Below are positions 52,845-60,959 of a stretch of 64,000 nucleotides of DNA, in pieces. The notes under the pieces are model-generated. The model had not been told where the DNA came from, did no database searches, and saw only the letters and a list, made by a program, of their open reading frames with translations. Each line of letters opens with the position of its first letter. Positions within the stretch are counted from its first letter, which is position 1. Source of the DNA: a bacterium (GTDB lineage: Bacteria > Cyanobacteriota > Vampirovibrionia > Gastranaerophilales > Gastranaerophilaceae); contig JAFXYZ010000009.1 in assembly GCA_017541465.1 (NCBI GenBank), positions 1 to 64,000 of the forward strand, written 5' to 3'. Both the position numbers and the translations under genes were made by a program.

Positions 52845-53369
52845 ATGGTTATGATAGAACTCTTGATTTTATACACTTTAAGAAAAAACGCAAAGACGAT
52901 TTATGCTGTCAGGCGCGATATAATCGAGGTTTTCGGCACGTTCACCACCCCGAGCATCGGCACTATCCACCCTGCGATAAAACGTTTAGAGCAAAAAGGC
53001 TGTTTAACCTGCACTGAGAGAATGTCTGAGGGCGGAAAAAAATCGTCTTACTACAAATTAACGGAAAAAGGTCAGGAATTTTTCAGAGAACTCTTCTTCT
53101 CGGATATAAGCGAAAACCCCTCACTCTTTTACGGACACCTTCAGGCTCGTTTCGGAACTCTTTCAATGCTTAATGTTGAGGACAGAAAAAAATTTATTTC
53201 AGACATAACAAAAAAGCTCGAAATTTATTCTTTTGAGGTCGAGGACAAAATCAATGACGAATTAATCTCTCTCGACTATTTCCAAAAAGCGCTTCTGAAA
53301 AGGACTTTGAACGAAATAAAAGCACTTCAGACCTTCGTTAGGAATTTGAAGGTTGAAAATGACGGCTAA
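52845..53369 (+). CDS. PadR family transcriptional regulator
   Basis: Winged-helix repressor of the PadR family. The N-terminal domain (residues 3-95) includes LLILYTLRKNAKTIYAVRRDI, TPSIGTIHPAIKRLEQKGCLTC, and GGKKSSYYKLTEKGQEFF. A C-terminal coiled region follows (Vtr-AT type, ~110-174). ATG 52851 is also a candidate: TGGTAAATT lies 6 nt ahead of it and would give a leaderless mRNA. It overlaps the DUF512 gene by 11 bp, so the two are coupled. Confidence 0.9.
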   Translation: MVMIELLILYTLRKNAKTIYAVRRDIIEVFGTFTTPSIGTIHPAIKRLEQKGCLTCTERMSEGGKKSSYYKLTEKGQEFFRELFFSDISENPSLFYGHLQARFGTLSMLNVEDRKKFISDITKKLEIYSFEVEDKINDELISLDYFQKALLKRTLNEIKALQTFVRNLKVENDG

Positions 53370-54645
53370 GATTTTATCGGTAAAAAAAGGCTCTATAGCT
53401 GATGAACTCGGTATTAAAAAGGGTGATGAGCTGCTTTCTATTGATAATACAGTATTAAAAGACTATATTGAATACCAGTTTTACAATGCTTCAGACGAAC
53501 TCGAAATTGAGATAAAGAAGAAAAACGGGGATATTGAGGTTTTTGAAATCGAAAAAGATTTTGATGAAGATTTAGGTTTAATCTTTGAATCACTTGTCTT
53601 TGATAAAATCCGTCCGTGCGCAAACCATTGTATATTTTGCTTCGTGGACCAGCAACCAAAAGGTTTGAGAGATACTCTCTACATAAAAGACGATGACTAC
53701 CGCCTGTCTTACCTTCAGGGAACGTATATAACCTTAACAAACCTCACAAACAGAGACAGAGAAAGAATTGCAAGGGAACACTTAGGTCCTCTTTTTATCT
53801 CTGTCCACACAACAAATCCCGAGTTGAGAGAAAAAATGCTGAGGAGTAAAAATGCCCGAAAAATCAACGAAGAGCTTGATTTTCTCAACAAAAACGATAT
53901 TCCTTTCAACTGCCAGATAGTTCTTTGCCCCACCTATAATGACGGAAACGAATTAAAAAAGACACTGAGCGACCTCTCTAAGTATGAAAACCTTCTCTCT
54001 GTTGCGGTTGTACCTTTCGGAGTAACCAAATTCAGAGAAGAAAAAGTCAAAGAGGTGGATGAAAAAATAGCAAAAGAGACTATAAAGATTGTGGACAGTT
54101 TTAATAAAAAGCAAAAACGCCAGCTTGCCTTCTGCTCAGATGAATTTTACCAGAAGGCAAAACTTGAAATACCAGAGCGCGAATACTACGGCGATTTTGC
54201 GCAATTAGATGACGGAGTTGGCGCAATCAGACTTATTCTTGATGATTTTGAAAAAAGATTTAAAAAGTTACCCAAAAAACTAAACACAAAAAAAGAAATT
54301 ATTTTTGCCAATTCCTCCTCTGTTGCCGATATTTTCAGAGGTTTTTGCGCGCGGTTAAACAAAATTGAAAATATAAGCGCAAAAGTAATAGAGGTAAAAA
54401 GCACGTTCTGGGGCGATTCAATTAATATTGCAGGGCTTATAACCGCGCAGGACCTGATAAAAACCCTGAAGGGAAAAACGAAAGGCAAAACAGTCATTAT
54501 CCCTTCTGTCCTTCTTCAGAAATACACAAAAAAATTTCTTGACGGCAAGACTTTAAAAGAAGTGGAGGAAGAACTAAACTGCAAATTCCTTGTCATAAAA
54601 GACAATTACTCAACAAAAGAACTGTTCGCTTATTTAAAAAAATAA
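53359..54645 (+). CDS. DUF512 family protein: PDZ plus radical SAM-like FeS domain
   Basis: A 428-aa protein. An N-terminal PDZ-like segment (residues 1-75; KKGSIADELGIKKGDELLSIDN) precedes a cysteine cluster (RPCANHCIFCFVDQQPKGLRDTLY, CxxxCxxC) and a TIM-barrel-like core (ITLTNLTNRDRERIAREHLGPLFISVHTTNPELREKMLRSKNA), matching the DUF512/TIGR03279 FeS proteins of Cyanobacteria and Clostridia. ATG 53359, GAAGG upstream. Substrate unknown; translation coupled to the PadR gene. Confidence 0.92.
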   Translation: MTAKILSVKKGSIADELGIKKGDELLSIDNTVLKDYIEYQFYNASDELEIEIKKKNGDIEVFEIEKDFDEDLGLIFESLVFDKIRPCANHCIFCFVDQQPKGLRDTLYIKDDDYRLSYLQGTYITLTNLTNRDRERIAREHLGPLFISVHTTNPELREKMLRSKNARKINEELDFLNKNDIPFNCQIVLCPTYNDGNELKKTLSDLSKYENLLSVAVVPFGVTKFREEKVKEVDEKIAKETIKIVDSFNKKQKRQLAFCSDEFYQKAKLEIPEREYYGDFAQLDDGVGAIRLILDDFEKRFKKLPKKLNTKKEIIFANSSSVADIFRGFCARLNKIENISAKVIEVKSTFWGDSINIAGLITAQDLIKTLKGKTKGKTVIIPSVLLQKYTKKFLDGKTLKEVEEELNCKFLVIKDNYSTKELFAYLKK

Positions 54646-54722
54646 ACTACACTTATAGTAACAAAAAATTTTATGTTCGGATTTATGATAGGTAGAGAAT
54701 AAAAATCCAAAAGAGAAGAAAA

Positions 54723-55226
54723 ATGTACAAAGTCAGAGCTTTATATCCGCAATATCAATACTCTCAGGACAGGCGGCAGCAGAATATTCCCGTTGCTTAT
54801 GACAGAAGAAGCGGGGGCGACCGCAGAAATCAGGACCGGGTGCAACTCGATACCAAACTGACGAGAGATATTTTTGAAGTTAAGGGAAAGATTAAGGATA
54901 TTACGGGGACAATCTCTTTTGATTCCGCCCAAAACAACGTTAAAAACCTTGAAAACGTTAAGGCGGTAAGTTCGGTTCAGGCTGATCAGTTTATAAAACA
55001 ACAAAACGCAATTCAGACAAACCAGGAAACAGCCTCAAAATCAGAGGCATCAAATAATTTTCAGACAGGGATACTTGCTCTTGCACTGGCAGGAGTTCTT
55101 TTTACACCCTTCATCGGACCTGTCGGACTTGTTATAGCGGCAAGCGCAACTGTTTATGTCGGCGCAAAAGTATTAAAAGAAGCCGTTTCTCAGCAGGTTA
55201 AAAACGACCATAAAGACGAGAAATAA
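54723..55226 (+). CDS. Hypothetical protein with C-terminal membrane helices
   Basis: A 167-aa protein of unknown family. The N-terminal 40 residues are basic (QYSQDRRQQNIPVAYDRRSGGDRRNQDR), the middle is polar and Gln-rich, and residues ~115-155 form one or two hydrophobic helices (GILALALAGVLFTPFIGPVGLVIAASATVYVG). The Arg-rich Y-RRSGGDRRNQDR resembles the YDRRSGGDRR-type motifs of small signalling-linked proteins but no named family fits. Has GAGAAG upstream. Confidence 0.65.
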   Translation: MYKVRALYPQYQYSQDRRQQNIPVAYDRRSGGDRRNQDRVQLDTKLTRDIFEVKGKIKDITGTISFDSAQNNVKNLENVKAVSSVQADQFIKQQNAIQTNQETASKSEASNNFQTGILALALAGVLFTPFIGPVGLVIAASATVYVGAKVLKEAVSQQVKNDHKDEK

Positions 55227-55292
55227 GAATTTCGCTGTCTTTCAGAACAAGAGAAAAACGTCTTGTCCGTTAAGTCTTACAGAGGTTTTGCT

Positions 55293-56528
55293 TTATGCCG
55301 TTCTGTCAACAGAAGGAAGTCTTAAATAGGCATCATACTCGTCGACAACGAACTTAACCGCAGCAAACTGCCCTGCGCTGACAAAGAAATCTCTGTAGCC
55401 GTTTTTGTAATCCCAATGTTCGTAGCAATAATCGCAAATTGCAGTTTCCAGGTCTTTGCTTATAGCAGAGGCTTTTGCAAGAACAGGTTTTATATCTGCT
55501 TCCATCGGTTCTTTTTCCGTACAAATCCAGGGTTTTCCCGGGAGCGCATTAACCAGCGGCAAACCGTTTGAGGACGGGCGGGCATATCTTTGCGAAATAT
55601 CACAGACGGCATCGAGAAGTTCGGGTGTCGGTGGAGCGGTAAAATACATTGTGATAGGATCATGCCTTACTGTCCATTTATTTGCGCTGTCATAAGTTTT
55701 ATAGTACCCGGGGACTTGTTTATCCTGCGGTACTCTGCATTTGCGTCCTTTTTTATCTGTGTATCTTCCCGTAATCATCAGTTCATCAAGTTCTTTGATT
55801 AAATCAGGGGAAGCCTTAACATTCATTGAAATTCTGTTTGTAATATTTCCCGGGAGCCCATACTGAAATTCTCTGAAATGCCAGCCGTTCTGGGCAAAGA
55901 TTTGTCCGTTTCGGGGTGCGGTCATAATCATTTTCTGAACATCCGCCACTGAAGTTTTGCCAAAGGTTGAACTTTCGCTGTATCTGGCTATTCTTAGGTC
56001 ATTATATTTTTGTTCAAATAAATTTCTGAAATTTTGCTGCGGCTGTCCGTATCTTCCTTTGAGGTATGCGGGATCTACATTGACAAAAGGATTAACCCTT
56101 CTCTGATTAACGGGTTTGGGAAATTGTTTCGGCGCTATTGTCTGATTCGGATTGAGCAGGGTAAACTCTGTTCCGTTGGTCTGGGAAAGGTTGCACAGAT
56201 AGAGAACCTTGTCTATTTTTCTGAGTTCAAACTGCTTTCTTGAAATGTAGGTGTCATCAGGGTTAATATCAGCCCTGCCGATAACAATACTGTCATTTTT
56301 TTTGAGCTTTTTAATCTTCTCTTTTAAAGGACTTTTGGTTAAATCGATTTTATAAGTATCTCTGAAATTGATTATTGATTCCTCGGGAATTGCAATTCTT
56401 GATTCACCGTTAAGAGTGCTCTTTTTTCCGTACGGAAGCATAAAAACATCGGGCTTCTTTTTCCTTGAAAATAAGCCGCTAAAGGAAACCTGTTTATTAT
56501 CATCAATGTTCGGGTAGAAATTAATCAT
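55293..56528 (-). CDS. FHA-domain protein with unknown C-terminal domain
   Basis: A 411-aa protein. Residues ~75-145 form a forkhead-associated (FHA) phosphothreonine-binding domain: IVIGRADINPDDTYISRKQFELR and LYLCNLSQTNGTEFTLLN retain the GR, SRxxF and NGT features. The C-terminal 200 residues are unassigned (RISMNVKASPDLIKELDELM; ITMYFTAPPTPELLDAVCDIS; PGKPWICTEKEP); their order recalls HopA1-like effector domains, but this is weak. No signal peptide. Suggests Ser/Thr-phosphorylation-dependent binding. Monocistronic. Confidence 0.7.
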   Translation of the reverse strand: MINFYPNIDDNKQVSFSGLFSRKKKPDVFMLPYGKKSTLNGESRIAIPEESIINFRDTYKIDLTKSPLKEKIKKLKKNDSIVIGRADINPDDTYISRKQFELRKIDKVLYLCNLSQTNGTEFTLLNPNQTIAPKQFPKPVNQRRVNPFVNVDPAYLKGRYGQPQQNFRNLFEQKYNDLRIARYSESSTFGKTSVADVQKMIMTAPRNGQIFAQNGWHFREFQYGLPGNITNRISMNVKASPDLIKELDELMITGRYTDKKGRKCRVPQDKQVPGYYKTYDSANKWTVRHDPITMYFTAPPTPELLDAVCDISQRYARPSSNGLPLVNALPGKPWICTEKEPMEADIKPVLAKASAISKDLETAICDYCYEHWDYKNGYRDFFVSAGQFAAVKFVVDEYDAYLRLPSVDRTA

Positions 56529-56655
56529 TTTTGCCTCTGAGGTTGCTACATACCCTAATAAAACTCATGAATATTATAAATTAATATTTAATAAGGTTTA
56601 ATTTACATATTTTAATATTAAGAATATATGATATACTTATTTTGAGGTTAATTTT

Positions 56656-57678
56656 ATGTCGATGAACTGGAGTAATTTTATAAATAATTTTCTCAAGCCT
56701 GAAATACAGGATACTTTGAGAAATCTGCAAAATACGGGTTCTTCGTCATCTTCAAGAGCCCAAAATCTTGAAAGCGAAACCCAGCAGACAGGATTATTCA
56801 GGCTTTCGGCATCAACCCCTCAGGCAAATACACCTCAACAAACCACTCAAACCCAGTTCCCTGTCGGTGAGTTTCTTTTTAATGCGGAGGTCAGCCAGCT
56901 TGAACAACAACAGACCACCCAGATGATAAAAGAACTCTTTCAGCTGCCAAAAGAAATAACGGAATTTCTTCAGCAGGCGGTTAATCAGGGTAAAAATTCC
57001 GAGGTTATGGAGCTTTTAGGTGTTCTTATTGACTTAAACCAGCTTTCAAGTATGCTTCAGCAAAACGGAAAAAATGCCCTTTCAAAGCTCTACCAGATTA
57101 TAGCGGAATATAACAGGCTTGGGGTTTCTATGAAGGGGCAGGAAATAACCGAACTTGCGAAGGTGATTAATATGGCAATACGCCAGGTAACCTCAACCGA
57201 TGTTCAGACACTGAAAACAGTTATGCTCCTTTATCTTCCCTGGCTTCCTCTGACGGACAACGAGGCTTTTAAACTCGAAATAACCGAAAAGAAGGAGGAA
57301 AGCGCCTCAGACAGTGAGGATAACATAACTCTTTTGATTTCAACGGTTAATTATTCAAATCTTCAGGCGGCTATCACAAAAACAGGGCAGGACAGTGTAA
57401 ACGTCAACGTTATCTGTTCTGAGGATTTTCCCTCTAACGATTTAAAGAACGGCTTAGATGAAAAATCAATAAAGTTCAATGTTCCGATTAAATTTGAATC
57501 GAAAATTCAGGAAAATGCACCGAAAGAGAAGAATGAAGAGCGAAAGATGAAAATTTTTATGAATACAAGCCCGGGAGTAAACCCGTTCCTGCTTCTTGTT
57601 GCAAATTCTGTGCTGAATATCGTTCATAACATTGACGATATGAACACTCTGAGAGAAAAAAGGAGCCGAAGAATATAA
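56656..57678 (+). CDS. Hypothetical helical protein upstream of radA
   Basis: A 340-aa protein of unknown family, with a Gln/Ser/Thr-rich N-terminus (residues 1-75), a helical core (~95-205; IKELFQLPKEITEFLQQAVNQ, VLIDLNQLSSMLQQ), a beta-rich part (~215-280; ITLLISTVNYSNLQAAITK) and a C-terminal hydrophobic helix region. The beta segment is distantly reminiscent of FliK-type C-terminal domains, but no motif proves it. GAGG lies upstream of the ATG. It ends where radA begins (stop then ATG), so cotranscription is certain. Confidence 0.65.
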   Translation: MSMNWSNFINNFLKPEIQDTLRNLQNTGSSSSSRAQNLESETQQTGLFRLSASTPQANTPQQTTQTQFPVGEFLFNAEVSQLEQQQTTQMIKELFQLPKEITEFLQQAVNQGKNSEVMELLGVLIDLNQLSSMLQQNGKNALSKLYQIIAEYNRLGVSMKGQEITELAKVINMAIRQVTSTDVQTLKTVMLLYLPWLPLTDNEAFKLEITEKKEESASDSEDNITLLISTVNYSNLQAAITKTGQDSVNVNVICSEDFPSNDLKNGLDEKSIKFNVPIKFESKIQENAPKEKNEERKMKIFMNTSPGVNPFLLLVANSVLNIVHNIDDMNTLREKRSRRI

Positions 57679-59049
57679 ATGGCAAAGACAAAGACAAAAT
57701 GGATATGCCAAAACTGCGGTTATGAAACCCCGAGACCGCTCGGCAAATGCCCCGACTGCGGAAGCTGGTCAAGTTTCGTGGAGGAGGTCGAGCAGACAAA
57801 CGCAAAAAATCAGGAAATAGTTATCCTCGATGACGAAAAGGCTTATTCTATCAACGATATAGAATTAAACGAAGAAATCAGGTTTACAACGGGCTATGAA
57901 GAATTTGACAGAATTTTAGGGGGCGGACTGGTTCAGGGCTCTTTGGTTCTGCTGGCAGGCGATCCGGGGATAGGAAAATCAACTCTCGTTCTTCAGATGA
58001 GCAAAAACGTCTGCGCTCAGAATAAAAAACTTCTCTATGTCTGCGCGGAAGAGTCCTCCTCTCAGATAAAATTAAGAGCAAAAAGGCTTGGAGTTGAAGG
58101 GAATAATCTTTTTGTTTACCCGAAAACAGATTTTGAGAGCATAAGACACCAGGCGGAAAAATTATCCCCCGATGTTCTTGTTATAGACAGTATTCAGGCC
58201 ATTTTCACCCAGACCATAACCTCGGGCGCGGGGAGTGTTTCCCAGATACGAGAATGCACGAATCTTCTTCTTGAGTTTGCAAAGAGCAGAAATATCACTG
58301 TTGTTATTGTCGGGCACGTCACAAAAGAGGGAAATATCGCAGGTCCGAAGGTTTTAGAGCACATGGTCGATACCGTCATTTATTTTGAAGGGGACAGATA
58401 TAAGTCCTATCGGCTTTTGAGGGCTATTAAAAACCGCTTCGGCTCAACAAACGAGGTCGGTGTGTTTCTGATGACGGACACGGGACTTGTAGAGGTTACG
58501 AACCCGAATGAACTGTTTTTGCAGGACAGAAATAAGGAAGCAACCCCCGGGAGTGTCACTATTGCAACGACTGAGGGCACAAGAGTGCTCATGGTCGAGC
58601 TTCAGGCACTGGTCGGAACGACTTCTTATCCTTCCCCAAGGCGCGTTGCAACAGGACTTGAATATAACAGAATTTTGCAAATTTTGGCAGTGCTTGAAAA
58701 GAGGATAGGGCTCAATTTGAGCAAGCAGGATGTTTATGTGAATGTCATAGGCGGAATTGAAATCACAGAGCCTGCGGCGGATTTAGGAATTGCACTTGCT
58801 ATAACCGCCTGCGCAAGAGATATTGTCATCAGAAACGACTGCGCAATAGTAGGCGAAATTGCGCTTTCGGGCGAAGTAAGAGCGGTAAACGATGTTGAAA
58901 AGAGGATTTTAGAGGCTCAAAAACTCGGGTTTAAGAGAATTATCGTACCTAAAATACACAAAAAACCGCAGAATAAATACAACATCGAGGTTGTAGAGGT
59001 TTCAAGGGTATCTGAAGCCATCGTCGCCTGCGTGAATAAAGAAAAATAA
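57679..59049 (+). CDS. radA: DNA repair protein RadA (Sms)
   Basis: RecA-like helicase that helps branch migration in recombination. The N-terminal C4 zinc finger (ICQNCGYETPRPLGKCPDCGSW), Walker A (GDPGIGKST), the RadA motif KNRFGSTNE and a Lon-like C-terminal domain (~295-456; GGIEITEPAADLGIALAI) are all present. It is 456 aa, normal. Its ATG is right after the upstream gene's stop; prmC follows 5 nt later. Confidence 0.97.
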   Translation: MAKTKTKWICQNCGYETPRPLGKCPDCGSWSSFVEEVEQTNAKNQEIVILDDEKAYSINDIELNEEIRFTTGYEEFDRILGGGLVQGSLVLLAGDPGIGKSTLVLQMSKNVCAQNKKLLYVCAEESSSQIKLRAKRLGVEGNNLFVYPKTDFESIRHQAEKLSPDVLVIDSIQAIFTQTITSGAGSVSQIRECTNLLLEFAKSRNITVVIVGHVTKEGNIAGPKVLEHMVDTVIYFEGDRYKSYRLLRAIKNRFGSTNEVGVFLMTDTGLVEVTNPNELFLQDRNKEATPGSVTIATTEGTRVLMVELQALVGTTSYPSPRRVATGLEYNRILQILAVLEKRIGLNLSKQDVYVNVIGGIEITEPAADLGIALAITACARDIVIRNDCAIVGEIALSGEVRAVNDVEKRILEAQKLGFKRIIVPKIHKKPQNKYNIEVVEVSRVSEAIVACVNKEK

Positions 59050-59054
59050 TTTTT

Positions 59055-59894
59055 ATGTTCAGAAATAAGCTGATAAATGACTATATAACCGCAGGATTTG
59101 AAAGGGAAACGGCAATATCAGAGCTCGATTTCGTCTGTGATGTCGTCTTTAACCTCACCCCTGTTGATATTTTATTAAACAAAAATATCCCCGAAAACTT
59201 TGAAGAAGAGTTAAAAAAGATTATCACAAAAAGAATTACGACCAAAAGACCTGTCCAGCAGATAGTCGGACGTGCGTATTTTATGAATAAAGTCTATAAG
59301 GTCAGCGAAGATGTTCTGATTCCGCGCCCCGAAACTGAGCTTCTTGTTTTGAAAGCGGAAGAAATTATTAAAAAACACAAAGTCAAAAACTTTCTCGACA
59401 TCGGAACGGGAACAGGGTGCATCGCAATTTCTCTGCTTGAACTCTGCCCTGATTTAAAGGCGCAGGCAGTTGATATATCGGGAAAAGCGCTTGAAATTGC
59501 CCGCCAAAATTCTGATGAACACAGGGTTTCAGAGAGATTAACCCTCAAAAAATCAGATTTGTTTTCAGAGGCTGAAGGAAAATTTGACCTGATAATTTCA
59601 AATCCGCCTTATATTCCGATAAAAGATAAACCCTCTCTTCAGAGCGAGGTCAGAGATTTTGAACCCGAAACAGCACTGTTTACAAACGATGAAGAGGGAA
59701 TTGAGGTTTATAAAAAAATTATCGCACAAGCCCCAAACTATTTGAATAACGGCGGGTATCTGATGTTTGAAATCGGGTATAACCAGAGTGAATTGTTAAG
59801 AGAATTGTTTGAGGTGCAAAAAAACTACAGCGATTTTGAACTCATAAAAGACCTTTCAGAGAATGACAGAGTAGTTTTTGCAAGGTTGGGGTAG
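59055..59894 (+). CDS. prmC: Peptide chain release factor N5-glutamine methyltransferase
   Basis: Methylates the GGQ glutamine of release factors. An N-terminal helical domain (1-85) precedes the Rossmann core with SAM motif FLDIGTGTGCIAISLLEL and the catalytic NPPY motif (IISNPPYIP, which contacts the glutamine). The 279 aa are typical. It follows radA by 5 nt and overlaps nothing else; a short XRE gene starts 4 nt downstream. Confidence 0.96.
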   Translation: MFRNKLINDYITAGFERETAISELDFVCDVVFNLTPVDILLNKNIPENFEEELKKIITKRITTKRPVQQIVGRAYFMNKVYKVSEDVLIPRPETELLVLKAEEIIKKHKVKNFLDIGTGTGCIAISLLELCPDLKAQAVDISGKALEIARQNSDEHRVSERLTLKKSDLFSEAEGKFDLIISNPPYIPIKDKPSLQSEVRDFEPETALFTNDEEGIEVYKKIIAQAPNYLNNGGYLMFEIGYNQSELLRELFEVQKNYSDFELIKDLSENDRVVFARLG

Positions 59895-59898
59895 TCAA

Positions 59899-60114
59899 AT
59901 GGACGAAGGTGTAATATATAAATCTATCGGGCAACGCATTAAATTTCTGAGAGAGCGCAAAGGCTTAACTCAGGAAAAATTAGCAGAATTAACCGGTCTT
60001 AGTTTAGATTACATCGGCAAAATTGAAGTTAATATTAATAAGCCCGGATTAAAAGCATTAATAAAAATCTCAAAAGCCCTCGAAGTCCATATAAAAGAAA
60101 TTTTTAATTTTTAG
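59899..60114 (+). CDS. Small XRE-family regulator
   Basis: A 71-aa Cro/C1 helix-turn-helix protein (residues 8-66: GQRIKFLRERKGLTQEKLAELTGLSLDYIGKIEVNINKPGLKALIKISKALEVHIKEIF). ATG 59899 lies 4 nt after prmC's stop with GGGG upstream; an upstream in-frame start at 59878 would overlap prmC. Probably cotranscribed with radA-prmC. Confidence 0.88.
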   Translation: MDEGVIYKSIGQRIKFLRERKGLTQEKLAELTGLSLDYIGKIEVNINKPGLKALIKISKALEVHIKEIFNF

Positions 60115-60159
60115 CAGGGTTAATTAATAATTCGTTTCTTAAACATGCCCGATTTTTAT

Positions 60160-60167
60160 GATATAAT
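60160..60167 (+). promoter_or_regulatory. Promoter of rubrerythrin
   Basis: Extended -10 TGATATAAT (TG at 60159-60160, TATAAT at 60162-60167) with TTAAAC 17 nt upstream of the -10 hexamer (60139-60144). Confidence 0.55.
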
Positions 60168-60203
60168 TTCGCCTGTTACACGAAATAGAAAGTTAGGTTA
60201 ATT

Positions 60204-60755
60204 ATGGCGAAATTTATTTGTGAAGTTTGCGGTTATGCTCACGAGGGTGATGAAGCGCCCGAGGTTTGTCCTCTTTGCGGCGCACCAAAGGCAAGATTTA
60301 AAAAACTTGATGAAAACGCACCCGAGCAGGGCTGGGCAGATGAGCACAAAATCGGTGTTGCACAAGGCTTAGATGAAGAGGTTGTTAAAGGCTTAAAAGA
60401 ACACTTTGCAGGTGAATGCACAGAAGTCGGCATGTATCTTGCAATGAGCAGACAGGCAGACAGAGAAGGCTATCCCGAAGTTGCAGAAGCCTATAAACGT
60501 ATAGCTATTGAAGAGGCAGAACATGCTTCAAAATTCGCAGAACTTTTGGGCGAAGTTGTTACAGATTCAACAAAGAAAAACCTTCAGATGAGAGCAGAAG
60601 CAGAAGCTGGTGCCTGCGAAGCAAAACTCAACATCGCAAAACGCGCAAAACAGCTTGGTTATGATGCTATCCACGACACAGTTCACGAAATGTGTAAGGA
60701 TGAAGCAAGACACGGCGCAGCTTTCAAAGGTTTACTGAAGAGATATTTCAACTAG
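60204..60755 (+). CDS. Reverse rubrerythrin (NADH peroxidase-type)
   Basis: Non-haem di-iron protein that reduces hydrogen peroxide in anaerobes. The N-terminal rubredoxin-like domain ([21 protein letters not shown], residues 6-25) is followed by the four-helix di-iron domain with ExxH pairs ([33 protein letters not shown]). The rubredoxin domain in front of the di-iron domain is the reverse order characteristic of NADH peroxidase-type rubrerythrins. 183 aa. Own promoter and terminator. Suggests an anaerobe. Confidence 0.94.
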   Translation: MAKFICEVCGYAHEGDEAPEVCPLCGAPKARFKKLDENAPEQGWADEHKIGVAQGLDEEVVKGLKEHFAGECTEVGMYLAMSRQADREGYPEVAEAYKRIAIEEAEHASKFAELLGEVVTDSTKKNLQMRAEAEAGACEAKLNIAKRAKQLGYDAIHDTVHEMCKDEARHGAAFKGLLKRYFN

Positions 60756-60805
60756 CGACAGCGGTTGCGTTGGCAAAGCCAAAAGCACATTCACACAATA
60801 TTTTC

Positions 60806-60838
60806 AAAAAAAGGAACGGCGGAAGTCGTTCTTTTTTT
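60806..60838 (+). terminator. Intrinsic terminator of rubrerythrin
   Basis: AAAAAAGGAACG-gcggaagt-CGTTCTTTTTTT. A further hairpin (gccgac / gtcggt, ~60853-60872) without T run follows. Confidence 0.8.
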
Positions 60839-60959
60839 GTTACATAAAGAAAAAGCCGACATATCTCAGTCGGTCAGTTGGTAATATGTAATATTTTGAT
60901 TATATGTAAAAAAAAAATCAAACATATTAGCCATGTGGGTAATTTTTACCCTAAAACCG

